Source: Xenorhabdus doucetiae (GTDB lineage: Bacteria > Pseudomonadota > Gammaproteobacteria > Enterobacterales > Enterobacteriaceae). From it: a stretch of DNA of 64,000 nucleotides. The notes below the pieces were generated by a model. The model saw nothing but the letters and a program-made list of their open reading frames with translations, ran no database searches and was not told where the DNA came from. Positions 34,095-43,178 of the stretch are shown one piece after another (the stretch's first letter is position 1; each line of letters opens with the position of its first letter). The translations under genes were made by a program, and so were the position numbers. The stretch covers positions 1,674,001-1,738,000 of the forward strand of contig NZ_FO704550.1 of assembly GCF_000968195.1 (NCBI RefSeq), read 5' to 3'.

Positions 34095-34319
34095 TAGTGC
34101 AACTAAAGATGTATGTATTATTAATCCAATACATAAGCCAAGGGTAATTAATACTCCAGATTTTCGTCCATTTATTGCAGATTGACTTAAAACTAAAATA
34201 TTGTCAGGGCCAGGCAAGAAGCACAGGAAAGTTGAAATACTGATAAATGTAATAAGTGTTTCTATAGAAGGCATAGGGCAAGATCTCGCATTTTTAATTG
34301 GTTTTTTGGTTAAAAACAA

Positions 34320-34679
34320 TACACTTTAAATTCTAAAATCACACTGAATGGTTATCAGCACCTATCAAGAAAAGAGTATTGAATGGATAAAGTTATCAAT
34401 ATCTATCGGACGGATCATACTTGAGCAAAGTGGAATCCCACCTTGATGATATGAATCCTCTAATGATTATAATAAATTAAGGTAATCCATATGTGAACTC
34501 TGAATAAAAAGCGTATGCAATATTTATTGCAAAACTGGGATCTTATTCAATAAAAACAAAATCTTAATACAAAGATAATAAGCTTTTCCTGAGTATTTCT
34601 GACTCGGTAATGGAGATTTATAACATTTGAGCGGAGGGTATTGGCTGTTACTTGGAAAATAACAGCCGGATTGTGTTTA
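34320..34679. other. Intergenic stretch, no gene seen
   Basis: 360 bp, AT-rich, between the LysE pseudogene promoter side and lpxL. No supported ORF or repeat. Confidence 0.5.
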
Positions 34680-35621
34680 TCAGTGAATATTATCGTTGTC
34701 ACCATACAAAGATGGCATACCGTCGGGACGAGTTTTGAAACGACGATGCAACCACATATATTGATCAGGGGCCTGCATAATTTCTTTTTCGATCACCTTA
34801 TTCATAAATGTTGCTGCTTCTCCTTCATCTTGTAACGGAAAATTTTCCACGGCGGGTTGAATAATTAATTCATATCCTTCTCCATTGGCTAATCTTCGGG
34901 GCGTAAAAGGAAGCAGCGCAGGTTTGGCTAAACGGACGAGAATTGAAGTTCCGGTCGTGGTTGCAGCATGTTCAACCGCGAATAGTGGGGCAAATACGCT
35001 GTTGCGTGGGCCGTAATCGTGATCAGGAGCGTACCAGACAATTTCACCATTTTTCAGGCATCGGATCATACCCTTAACATCTTTCCTGTCCAGCATGTAC
35101 TTATTGGAACGGAGCCGTCCCCAAGTTTGTAGCCAATCTATAACAGGATTGTCATTTGGACGATAAACACCAATACCTGGATTGAGCATGCCAAAAATAC
35201 GCGCGCCTAATTCCAGTGTTAAGAAGTGGATACCAATGACGATAATTCCTTGGCCTGTGGATTGCACTTTTTGGATATGTTCCCGTCCAGTGACTTTGAA
35301 CCAATGCTTGATCCTCCAGTCAGGCCAAAACCAGGCCATGCCAGTTTCAAACACGCCCATTCCAACCGATTCGAAATTTTTGACTAGCCATTCATGCCGT
35401 TTCTCTGCTGGCATATCGGGGAAACAAAGAGTCAGATTGCGCTCTGCAACTTTAGCCCGTTTTTTTAAAAAACGCATTGATAATCGGCCAAGTCGGGTGC
35501 CTATCCAGTAAATCACGGGATAAGGCAATAAAACCAGTAAATAAAGTATGCCGATACCTAGCCAGGTCAGCCAGTAGCGGGGATGTAAAAATGAACGATG
35601 AAAAGGAGGTGCTTGTATCAT
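34680..35621 (-). CDS. lpxL: Lipid A lauroyl-type acyltransferase
   Basis: A 313-residue inner-membrane acyltransferase adding a secondary acyl chain to Kdo2-lipid IVA. One N-terminal TM helix; the HX4E motif is HFLTLE. GVYRPNDNP, RSNKYMLDRKD and YAPDHDYGPRNSVFAPLFAVEHAATTTGT (in parts) are closer to E. coli LpxL than to LpxP or LpxM. Single gene between an IS-split exporter and a gene-poor stretch. Confidence 0.92.
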   Translation of the reverse strand: MIQAPPFHRSFLHPRYWLTWLGIGILYLLVLLPYPVIYWIGTRLGRLSMRFLKKRAKVAERNLTLCFPDMPAEKRHEWLVKNFESVGMGVFETGMAWFWPDWRIKHWFKVTGREHIQKVQSTGQGIIVIGIHFLTLELGARIFGMLNPGIGVYRPNDNPVIDWLQTWGRLRSNKYMLDRKDVKGMIRCLKNGEIVWYAPDHDYGPRNSVFAPLFAVEHAATTTGTSILVRLAKPALLPFTPRRLANGEGYELIIQPAVENFPLQDEGEAATFMNKVIEKEIMQAPDQYMWLHRRFKTRPDGMPSLYGDNDNIH

Positions 35622-36073
35622 GTGTTTTCAGTAGTTGATGCCTAAGATAGGCTCTAAAAGTTATCTTGGCGTATTGTGACACTTTTTAGTGGAATATCGA
35701 AATATATTGTCGTTATCATCTCACGATACTGGCGTGATGGAAAACATAAATCACTATCCGCTAACGGCCGTTTTCGTTATGATATCCAGCCATCAATGGG
35801 GCGATCATTGAAGTTTTTTATTTTTTGTCATCGAAATTCAGGAAATTACTTTTGTTGCTATGCCTTTATATTCATATTAAAGATTTGTAATTCTAATTGT
35901 AACGATGCTAATCCTAGTATAGCGTTACAAACATCGTGGATTTCAAGTTTTGGCGACAGAACAAACTTCCAGGAACATAGGATAATTGCATGTTGGTGTT
36001 CGGGAATTGTTCTCGTCTCGCAGTTAACTAATCTGCAATTTGAAAGATAAAAGGTATATTAAAGTTAATTGTT
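35622..36073. other. Intergenic stretch upstream of the YopT-like gene
   Basis: 452 bp. An open frame of 124 codons exists, but its residue use (many Cys, Ser, Ile, Asn without pattern) is unlike a real protein and it lacks an RBS. Probably the promoter region of the accessory gene at 36074. Confidence 0.5.
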
Positions 36074-36760
36074 ATGAATGAATGTATGACCCAAACAGAG
36101 ATAGGCCATCCTAATATAAATGAATTTTTTCATTTTGATCAAAGATACCTTCGAAATCCTAATTATAATATAGGAAAAGGATTATGTTTTGGTATTAGTT
36201 TTTGTCTTTTATCACACTTAATCTTTAAAAGACATTCAGATATACTATGTCCAGAGATGTCATTCAATTTTGCAAGAATATATATAGATAAACTGAGGCA
36301 TTCATTTTCACATGATGATAAAAGCATGTATCAATATATTATAAAAAAACAACAGCGTGAATCACAGGATGATTATCTTAGGTTATCAGAAAATGTAAGC
36401 ATAAATGAACAAAATGGCTATGGTATATTATCTATGGTGCGTATTGATAATGATAATAACCGTAGCTCTCACCCTGGTTATCATTATAACAGTTACAAAT
36501 CGCAGAGTAATCACGTGGGAGTTATCGTTTGGGATAGTAGCAAATTATTTATATTTGAACCGAATTGTGGTGGTCTTTTATATCATTCTATTTGTGGGGC
36601 TTTAAATAAAGAAATGTTTCCTCAACTCGTTGATAGTTTAATTGATAATATGTATAGGAGAGCGAGCAGGGATGGCCATTCCAGGATAAAAGAGATACAC
36701 AGGCCAAATAATTTAAGACATTACTTAACTAATGTTGCTGTTAAAACCGGACTCTACTAA
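36074..36760 (+). CDS. YopT-like (C58) cysteine protease candidate
   Basis: A 228-residue, AT-rich, soluble protein. GKGLCFGISFCLLSHL places Cys38 in a papain/YopT-type start of helix. NHVGVIVW with His147, followed by LFIFEPNCGG (162-164), fits the His and Asp/Asn part of a C58 triad, with Glu-Pro-Asn where YopT has Asp-Pro-Asn. YopT relatives are secreted effectors that cleave Rho GTPases; Photorhabdus has LopT. No secretion chaperone is adjacent. Call rests on motif spacing only. Confidence 0.55.
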   Translation: MNECMTQTEIGHPNINEFFHFDQRYLRNPNYNIGKGLCFGISFCLLSHLIFKRHSDILCPEMSFNFARIYIDKLRHSFSHDDKSMYQYIIKKQQRESQDDYLRLSENVSINEQNGYGILSMVRIDNDNNRSSHPGYHYNSYKSQSNHVGVIVWDSSKLFIFEPNCGGLLYHSICGALNKEMFPQLVDSLIDNMYRRASRDGHSRIKEIHRPNNLRHYLTNVAVKTGLY

Positions 36761-36814
36761 TAAGTGACCGTTTTGATTGTCAATGTTTGATAGCATAACC
36801 TTTATTCAGTTATG

Positions 36815-36842
36815 AATAAAAAAGCGGTGCCACTGACACCGC
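36815..36842 (-). terminator. Terminator of loiP
   Basis: On the minus strand GCGGTG-TCAGTGG-CACCGC followed by TTTTTTATT, 20 bp after the loiP stop. Confidence 0.9.
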
Positions 36843-36862
36843 TACAATCTGTACAGAACTTA

Positions 36863-37615
36863 TTATTTCTTGTCTGCAATGATACGATCACGAATGTGTT
36901 GAGCACGTTCCTGTGAAGGCGGATGTGAATCAAACATGCTGGTTTCACTACTGCCCAGTTTAGCCAGTTTCTCGAAGCTGGTTGCTAAACCTTCAGTTTT
37001 GATACCGCGTTTTTTCAGTCGATCATAGGAGAAGTCATCAGCCTGACTTTCCTGATGCTGTGAGAACTGCGAGTTGATCAGTTTTTCACCCAATTCTGCA
37101 AGCTGAGAGTCGCTTAGTTGTTTTGCTACTCCACCGGCTGATGCAACTGCGGTGCGTGCAGCAACGGCGGCATAAGCAACTTGTATTGCCTTACGGGAAT
37201 GGCCCAGCGCAACGTGACCCATTTCATGACCCAGAACACCTTCAACTTCGTTGTCGTTCATCATGTCCATCAGGCCGCTGTATACACGCACACAACCGTT
37301 AGCCATTGCCCATGCGTTCACATCCTTAGTCAGGTAAACTTTATAGTTAACGGGAGTACCGTCAACTTCGTTACCTAAGGCTTTGGCGATTTTGTTCAGA
37401 CGCTTAGTGTACTGGCTGGATGCTGGTGCAATTTTATTCTGTGCATCCATCTCCTTACATGCTTGGTCAGTTATCTGTCTGACATCAGAATCACTCAGCG
37501 TCGCCGCCTGAAATAATTGCATTCCGGAGTGAACCAGCATTCCTTGATCGAGATTTTTACAACCTGTCAGAATCACAGTAGAAACAGCTACCGCAACAAG
37601 AGCTTTCATTTTCAT
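36863..37615 (-). CDS. loiP: LoiP (YggG) outer-membrane metalloprotease
   Basis: A 250-residue M48 zinc protease lipoprotein acting in periplasmic/outer-membrane quality control. The signal peptide ends in lipobox ILTGC; the zinc motif is HEMGH in VLGHEMGHVALGH, with the third ligand Glu in SQADDFSYD region. The start at 37615 (MKMKALVAVAV) has AAAGGAAA upstream and gives the lipoprotein signal; the longer frame from 37714 does not. Closely follows E. coli LoiP. Confidence 0.93.
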   Translation of the reverse strand: MKMKALVAVAVSTVILTGCKNLDQGMLVHSGMQLFQAATLSDSDVRQITDQACKEMDAQNKIAPASSQYTKRLNKIAKALGNEVDGTPVNYKVYLTKDVNAWAMANGCVRVYSGLMDMMNDNEVEGVLGHEMGHVALGHSRKAIQVAYAAVAARTAVASAGGVAKQLSDSQLAELGEKLINSQFSQHQESQADDFSYDRLKKRGIKTEGLATSFEKLAKLGSSETSMFDSHPPSQERAQHIRDRIIADKK

Positions 37616-37813
37616 AGTGTTATTTTTTCCTTTGCAATACATGCAACTATAATGTTTTAAGAGCATTAAAAGACGATAAATTCTGCTAAAAATAATAATA
37701 GGAATAAACCCCAATATTTATGATTATGTGAATTTGATAACGTTTTTAATAAAAAAAACAAATAATAAGTATAATAATTGGACTTAAATTGACTTAACCA
37801 AATAATTTTTCGC

Positions 37814-38897
37814 CTTGGATTCGCATATTAAGCGCAACACCGTAATGAACGAAGTAAATGAGTTGGGGTTCCTGTAAATAACTCATTCGGTGTTTTATAA
37901 TCTCGTGTCTTACGTGGTCGATTATTTAGTCGGTTTGCCACAAGGTTAACCTCCCGCTCTGATACCTTATTAAAATCGGTTCCTTTTGGGAAGTAATCTC
38001 TGATTAATCCATTTATGTTCTCATTTATCCCTCTTTCCCAAGGGGAATACGGATGAGCAAAATAAATTTTTGTCTCTAAATTTTTACCGATCCGTTCGTG
38101 TTCGGCAAATTCGAGTCCGTTATCAAAGGTAATTGTTTTAACTTTATGTTTTATCATCGATAAATGTCTTGTCGCCGCTTTGGCAACACCTTCTGCTGTT
38201 TTATCTTCAAGTTTAATGATGATCGTAAATAACGATTTTCGTTCAACTAAAGTCAATAAGGCACTTTTACGATCTTTGCCAACGATAGTATCCCCTTCCC
38301 AATCCCCAATACGCTGCTTTTTATCAACAATTTTTGGGCGCTTATCAATACTGACTCTGTTTTTAATTTTTCCTCTGTGCTCATGGCTTCCATAGCGTTT
38401 ACGATACGGTTTTTTCGCTATCCTAAGATGTTGCCATAAATCACCGCCATTTATTTTATCTTTATAAATCAATCGATAAATTGTTTCATGATGTAAAGAG
38501 ATTTTCGCTTCCCGCTTGAGATAACCCACAACTTGTTCCGGACTTAAATCTTGCCAAATTAACTGTTTTATCCACTTTGTTATCTCTGGCGTGATTTTTA
38601 CGGCTTTTACCTTAGAATGACGGCGTTCTAATGCTTTACGCTGAGCTTGTTCAGGTTCATATTTCTCGGCTTCCCGGTTTCGTCTCAATTCCCGGCTAAT
38701 TGTTGATGGGGCCCGATTAAGCGACGTTGCAATAAAACGTTGTGTAAAACCGGCTTCTTTTAAGCCGAAAATCTGGTATCTTTCTGTTTCGGTCAGTTGC
38801 GTATAGGCCATAGTGCATTTTCCTTTGGCGAGAAAGATGCCTACTATAGCAACTGACCGCCTTTCTTAGAAATTGCACTTACTATGCGAATCCAAGC
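37814..38897 (-). mobile_element. IS30-family element, copy 1 (intact)
   Basis: 1084 bp bounded by CTTGGATTCGCATA-type inverted repeats (CTTGGATTCGCATATTAAG left; CTTGGATTCGCATAGTAAG as reverse complement of the right) and a 3-bp target duplication CGC. One intact transposase. Confidence 0.92.
37828..38811 (-). CDS. IS30-family transposase
   Basis: A 327-residue DDE transposase. N-terminal HTHs (LTETERYQIFGLKEAGFTQRFIATSLNRAPSTISRELRRN in parts); catalytic motifs DWEGDTIVGK, ITFDNGLEF and HPYSPWERGINENINGLIR. Intact and possibly active, since a second copy lies at 56124-57214. Confidence 0.95.
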   Translation of the reverse strand: MAYTQLTETERYQIFGLKEAGFTQRFIATSLNRAPSTISRELRRNREAEKYEPEQAQRKALERRHSKVKAVKITPEITKWIKQLIWQDLSPEQVVGYLKREAKISLHHETIYRLIYKDKINGGDLWQHLRIAKKPYRKRYGSHEHRGKIKNRVSIDKRPKIVDKKQRIGDWEGDTIVGKDRKSALLTLVERKSLFTIIIKLEDKTAEGVAKAATRHLSMIKHKVKTITFDNGLEFAEHERIGKNLETKIYFAHPYSPWERGINENINGLIRDYFPKGTDFNKVSEREVNLVANRLNNRPRKTRDYKTPNELFTGTPTHLLRSLRCCA

Positions 38898-38949
38898 GCT
38901 TAATTAATTATTTTGGAAACCTTTAACCAAGATGAGCTGTTTAGTGACT

Positions 38950-39060
38950 ATTCCTGCCGAAGCAGATAAAGCACTGTTGATCGTTTAAAAGCAATTAGCG
39001 GCATCGCTGGTAGCTGTCTACCTTCAGGGTTCGGCTGTGGTTGATGGTCTTCGCCCCCGC
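38950..39060 (+). pseudogene. Remnant of an AadA-like nucleotidyltransferase
   Basis: Frame at 38989-39057 reads KQLAASLVAVYLQGSAVVDGLRP, very like the N-terminal motif of ANT(3'')/AadA enzymes (LLAVYLYGSAV..GLRP). An in-frame stop precedes it and the continuation is scrambled, so it is a decayed fragment. The rest of the 38898-39464 gap shows no other gene. Confidence 0.5.
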
Positions 39061-39337
39061 AGATACGCGCGAGACCTATTTGAATGGGTGTGGAGAAGAT
39101 TGGCAAAATCGCCAGCAAGAACTTCAGCTCACAGTAAGTTCACTGCATGATTGTGTGCTAACGAATCTATGATCCCCGAAATAACTCTTACTTTGCCCTT
39201 TACTGACTGAGCAAAAAGTGTGATTACTTTCACGCTTTATGCCCGAATAGTACAAAACTAGGAAATATTCCTAACTCAACTAAGACCTTAGCTCAAGCCA
39301 ATCTTCCTCTAGTTTTCTAAACTGACCAGATAATAAC

Positions 39338-39379
39338 TATATCTGCGAAAATTATATTTACGAAAAATATATCTACGAA
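39338..39379 (+). repeat. Three 15-bp direct repeats upstream of uhpT
   Basis: TATATCTGCGAA (39338), TATATTTACGAA (39353) and TATATCTACGAA (39368), spaced exactly 15 bp, about 85-125 bp before the uhpT ATG. Candidate activator-binding array (UhpA or other). Confidence 0.55.
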
Positions 39380-39464
39380 GAGTATCGCTTTCTTGCGATT
39401 TGCCTTTTTTATTTTCACCTGCTTCAAAAAGGCCCTTTTTCTCGTGGTTATCTAAGGATTTCAA

Positions 39465-40841
39465 ATGCTTAAGATTCTAGAACAAATTCGCAAGCCAACG
39501 CTGGATCTTCCAGTGGAAGTGCGCCGTAAAATGTGGTTCAAACCCTTTATACAGTCGTATCTGGTGGTTTTTATTGGCTATATGGCGATGTACTTGGTAC
39601 GTAAAAACTTTAACATCGCCCAAAACGATATGATATCGACTTACGGTTTGTCGATGACGCAACTGGGGTTGATAGGGTTAGGTTTTTCGATTACTTACGG
39701 GATAGGTAAAACCGTCGTTGCTTATTATGCGGATGGCAAAAACACCAAACAATTCTTGCCCTTTATGCTGATCCTGTCTGGTATCGCTATGCTAGGGTTC
39801 AGCATGAGCATGGGGAGTTTCAGCATCAGCATTTTCCTGATGGTGGCGTTTTATGCATTAAGTGGCTTTTTCCAAAGTATTGGCGGGCCTGCCAGCTATT
39901 CTACTATTACGAAATGGACGCCGCGTAACAAGCGTGGAACCTATCTGGGTGTCTGGAATATCTCACATAATGCCGGTGGTGCCGCTGCGGCCGGGGTTGC
40001 GCTTTTTGGTGCCAACTATTTCTTTAATGGCCATGTGATAGGGATGTTTATTTTCCCGTCGATTATCGCGCTGATCATTGGTTTTATTGGATTGCGTTAT
40101 GGTAGCGACTCCCCGGAAAGTTACGGTTTGGGTAAGGTAGAAGAGTTATTTGATGAACCTGTCAGCGAAGAAGATATCGCGGCAGAAGAAAACCAGATGA
40201 CCAAACGTGAGATCTTTGTTGAGTATGTATTAAAAAACAAAGTTATCTGGTTACTCTGTTTTGCCAATATTTTCCTTTATATCGTGCGCATTGGTATCGA
40301 CCAATGGTCAACCGTGTATGCGTATCAGGAATTAGGGCAATCAAAAGAAACCGCCATTACTGGCTTTACTATGTTCGAAATCGGGGCATTGGTAGGCACA
40401 TTAATGTGGGGATACCTGTCAGACTTGGCGAATGGCCGCCGTGCTCTGGTGGCCTGTGTTTCGTTAGGTTTGATTATTGTCTGCCTTGAATTCTACCAAC
40501 ACGCATCCAGTGAATACATGTACTTAGGATCGCTGTTTGTGTTGGGCTTCCTGGTATTTGGACCACAATTATTGATTGGTGTGGCGGCGGTTGGTTTTGT
40601 ACCGAAGAAGGCGATCAGCGTGGCTGATGGTGTGAAAGGAACATTTGCTTATTTAATCGGTGACAGCTTTGCCAAGCTCGGTTTAGGGATGATTGCTGAC
40701 GGTGTGCCGATCTTTGGTTTGACAGGCTGGAAAGGGACGTTTGTTGCCCTTGATGCTTCCGCATTTGTTTGCCTTAGCTTACTTGTTTTCGTCGCTATTG
40801 CGGAAGAGCGAAAAATTCGTAAAGCGAAGAAAACGCATTAA
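39465..40841 (+). CDS. uhpT: Hexose-6-phosphate:phosphate antiporter
   Basis: A 458-residue, 12-TM major-facilitator antiporter importing sugar phosphates (and fosfomycin). Collinear with E. coli UhpT: RKPTLDLPVEVRRKMWFKPF, NFNIAQNDMISTYGLSMTQLG, TKWTPRNKRGTYLGVWNISHN. It lies upstream of uhpABC and has its own terminator, whereas E. coli has it last. UhpA-P should activate it. Confidence 0.96.
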   Translation: MLKILEQIRKPTLDLPVEVRRKMWFKPFIQSYLVVFIGYMAMYLVRKNFNIAQNDMISTYGLSMTQLGLIGLGFSITYGIGKTVVAYYADGKNTKQFLPFMLILSGIAMLGFSMSMGSFSISIFLMVAFYALSGFFQSIGGPASYSTITKWTPRNKRGTYLGVWNISHNAGGAAAAGVALFGANYFFNGHVIGMFIFPSIIALIIGFIGLRYGSDSPESYGLGKVEELFDEPVSEEDIAAEENQMTKREIFVEYVLKNKVIWLLCFANIFLYIVRIGIDQWSTVYAYQELGQSKETAITGFTMFEIGALVGTLMWGYLSDLANGRRALVACVSLGLIIVCLEFYQHASSEYMYLGSLFVLGFLVFGPQLLIGVAAVGFVPKKAISVADGVKGTFAYLIGDSFAKLGLGMIADGVPIFGLTGWKGTFVALDASAFVCLSLLVFVAIAEERKIRKAKKTH

Positions 40842-40861
40842 ACCATACTGAACCCTGTACG

Positions 40862-40895
40862 GATGCTGCTGTATATCCACAGTAGCATCTTTTCA
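40862..40895 (+). terminator. Terminator after uhpT
   Basis: GATGCTGCTGT / ACAGTAGCATC stem with loop ATATCC and TTTT; separates uhpT from uhpA. Confidence 0.85.
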
Positions 40896-41037
40896 TGACG
40901 CTTTGCCTTTATTTCCCCTCATGTTCCACTTTTTATTTATTGCAAACCGCCTATTACAAACTACCTTTTGTGAACTGTTGCGAAGCGATATTAATAAGAG
41001 TAGTTTAATCCGACGCTTAATTCGATAATAAATGATG

Positions 41038-41646
41038 ATGATTAAAGTAGCATTAGTTGATGATCATGTTGTTGTACGTTCGGGATTCGCTCAATTGCTG
41101 AATTTAGAGCCCGATATTGAAGTGGTGGGTGAATTCAGTTCATGCGCTGAAGCCCGGCAAGGGTTACCGGGATCGGGGGCAACGGTTTGTATTCTCGATA
41201 TTTCGATGAAAGAGGAAAGCGGGCTTTCACTACTGAAAGATCTCCCCTCAGGCATTAACTGCATTATGCTGAGTGTCCATGATTCTGCCTCGATGGTGGA
41301 AAATGCGTTAAAGGCGGGAGCGCGCGGCTATCTCAGTAAACGTTGCAGCCCGGATGAGCTGATCCAAGCGGTGCGGACGACCGCCAATAATGGTTGTTAT
41401 CTTACGCCGGATATTGTCCTTAATTTGACGTCATCAAAGCGCAATCCGGTTTCATTGGAACACTTGACTAAACGAGAACGGCAAGTTGGGGAGATGTTGG
41501 CGAGCGGCATGGATGTGAAAGCGGTAGCGGCTGAATTGGGATTAAGCCATAAGACAGTGCATGTCCATCGCGCCAATGCGATGAGTAAATTAGGGGTAAC
41601 CAATAACGTGGGTTTGGCGAACTATTTTGCCTCTAGTGATCTCTGA
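41038..41646 (+). CDS. uhpA: UhpA response regulator
   Basis: A 202-residue NarL/FixJ-type activator of uhpT. Receiver with DD at 8-9, D54 in CILDIS and K in YLSKRC; the LuxR HTH is ELGLSHKTVHVHRANAMSKLG. The third ATG (41038) matches E. coli; two extra ATG codons precede it (41032, 41035). Its stop overlaps the uhpB start (TGATG). Confidence 0.94.
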   Translation: MIKVALVDDHVVVRSGFAQLLNLEPDIEVVGEFSSCAEARQGLPGSGATVCILDISMKEESGLSLLKDLPSGINCIMLSVHDSASMVENALKAGARGYLSKRCSPDELIQAVRTTANNGCYLTPDIVLNLTSSKRNPVSLEHLTKRERQVGEMLASGMDVKAVAAELGLSHKTVHVHRANAMSKLGVTNNVGLANYFASSDL

Positions 41647-43169
41647 TGCGTCAGTATCTGATCAATTCGCTTTGCGGCTGGTTACTGTTTTCTTGTTGGT
41701 GGTTTTGCTTATGGGTCATCGCTTACTATTTTGTCAATGACTCTGAACTAGCGATCTTATTTTTTCCTTTTGCCTTACGCCTCGGTATTGCACTTCATAC
41801 ACCCAAGCGTTATTGGTCGGTTATTTATTGTTCAGAGTGGGGGCTGACTGTCTGTTTGGCGCTGTTAATGAGTCAGCCGCAATGGCTTACCGTGTTGACT
41901 GCCAGTATGGCCAGTGTTCCTCTGGTTTGGTTTGCCAGGCACTACTATTGTGGCAGTCAATGGCAGCGATTCGCGGTCATGGCTGGTCTTATTCTGACAA
42001 CGTCCATGATGAATGTGGTGGCGATCAGCAACCATCATTCTGCTTTGAGCATTGCGTTTTTGGTGAGTTTAACTGGCGGTGTCATGCTGATCCCTTTGTG
42101 CTATTTAGTATGGCACTATTTGTTTCAAAAGATTTGGCTGCCCCTGACTGCCAACCTTGTATCCCAGCGGATTCAGTTTCACCTGAAACCCATTATTCTG
42201 TATACCCTATTGTTTATACTGAATATTATTATTCAGGTTGGCCTGCCGAATGAGTTGCGCTATTTTGCGCCATTCTGTCTGGCAATCCCCATTATCCTGT
42301 TAGCTTTTCGTTATGGCTGGCAAGGCGCGGTGGTCGGTACGTTGTTGAACAGTATTGCCTTAATTGCCGCGCGTAGTGGTGTTTCGAATCTGGAGATCAC
42401 GGATCTCTTGTTATCCCTGTTGGCTCAAACGCTAACGGGGATCATGTTGGGAATGGCAGTGCAGCGTCAGCGTGACCTGAATGCACAGTTAAAGCGCCAG
42501 CTCTATCGTAATCACAGCCTGTCCCGTCAATTGGTGAAAGCAGAGGAGTCGGTAAGGCGGGAGATTGCGCGTGAACTGCATGATGAAATTGGTCAGAATA
42601 TTACCGCTATTCGTACACAAGCGAATATTATCCAGCGGGTAGAAGTGGCCCCTATTAGCGCTAACTGCGCGAAAACGATCGAATCATTATCCCTGAATGT
42701 TTATGATACGACGAAAGGGTTACTGAGCTGGCTGCGACCTAAAATTCTTGATGACCTTGGTTTGAAAGAGGCGATTGAACAATTATTGCGGGATATGGAA
42801 TTTGACGCTCATGGTATATTCGTCGAAATTCATTGGGCAGCGGATTCCGCGATGGCCATCGAGCAACTCAGTGATACAACTAAGATTACGCTATATCGTC
42901 TTTGTCAGGAAGCTCTGAATAATGCGATGAAATATTCTCAGGCAGATCGTATTGAATTGCATTTTTCTGTTAAGGGAAAGATTCATTTACTGATCAGAGA
43001 TAATGGTGTTGGCTGCAAGGCCGAAGATCATATGAAAGGATTTGGTTTACGTGGTATGCGAGAGCGTGTACAGGCCCTCGGCGGAACGTTCTCCATTCAC
43101 AGTGAAAAACGACCCGATGATTCGATCTCTGCGGGAACGGATTTGTCTATTATTTTGCCTAAACTTTAA
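41646..43169 (+). CDS. uhpB: UhpB sensor kinase
   Basis: A 507-residue membrane histidine kinase. About eight hydrophobic segments form the N-terminal MASE1-like part. The HisKA_3 phosphoacceptor His is about residue 312 (RELHDEIGQNI), and the ATPase has N box LCQEALNNAMKYS and G boxes RDNGVGC and GFGLRGMRERV. It receives the sugar-phosphate signal through UhpC and phosphorylates UhpA. Confidence 0.94.
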   Translation: MRQYLINSLCGWLLFSCWWFCLWVIAYYFVNDSELAILFFPFALRLGIALHTPKRYWSVIYCSEWGLTVCLALLMSQPQWLTVLTASMASVPLVWFARHYYCGSQWQRFAVMAGLILTTSMMNVVAISNHHSALSIAFLVSLTGGVMLIPLCYLVWHYLFQKIWLPLTANLVSQRIQFHLKPIILYTLLFILNIIIQVGLPNELRYFAPFCLAIPIILLAFRYGWQGAVVGTLLNSIALIAARSGVSNLEITDLLLSLLAQTLTGIMLGMAVQRQRDLNAQLKRQLYRNHSLSRQLVKAEESVRREIARELHDEIGQNITAIRTQANIIQRVEVAPISANCAKTIESLSLNVYDTTKGLLSWLRPKILDDLGLKEAIEQLLRDMEFDAHGIFVEIHWAADSAMAIEQLSDTTKITLYRLCQEALNNAMKYSQADRIELHFSVKGKIHLLIRDNGVGCKAEDHMKGFGLRGMRERVQALGGTFSIHSEKRPDDSISAGTDLSIILPKL

Positions 43170-43178
43170 GATCCAGCC

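Larger units (their letters stand above)
32487..34274 (-). pseudogene. LysE/RhtB amino-acid exporter, split by IS630
   Basis: N-terminal part (ATG at 34274: MPSIETLITFISISTFLCFLPGPDN...HTSLVAL) and C-terminal part (LGVSALLRSNTVIFEIIKLF..., stop at 32487) are separated by an IS630 element. Removing the IS and one TA copy restores CTA-GGA-GTT-TCA and one uninterrupted LysE-family frame (SLVALGVSALL) of roughly 210 residues. The family exports amino acids such as homoserine or leucine. The gene is inactive here unless the IS excises. Confidence 0.92.

Noticed and set aside
35676..36050. 124-codon frame upstream of the YopT-like gene
   Set aside because: No RBS, no family resemblance and odd composition; treated as non-coding.
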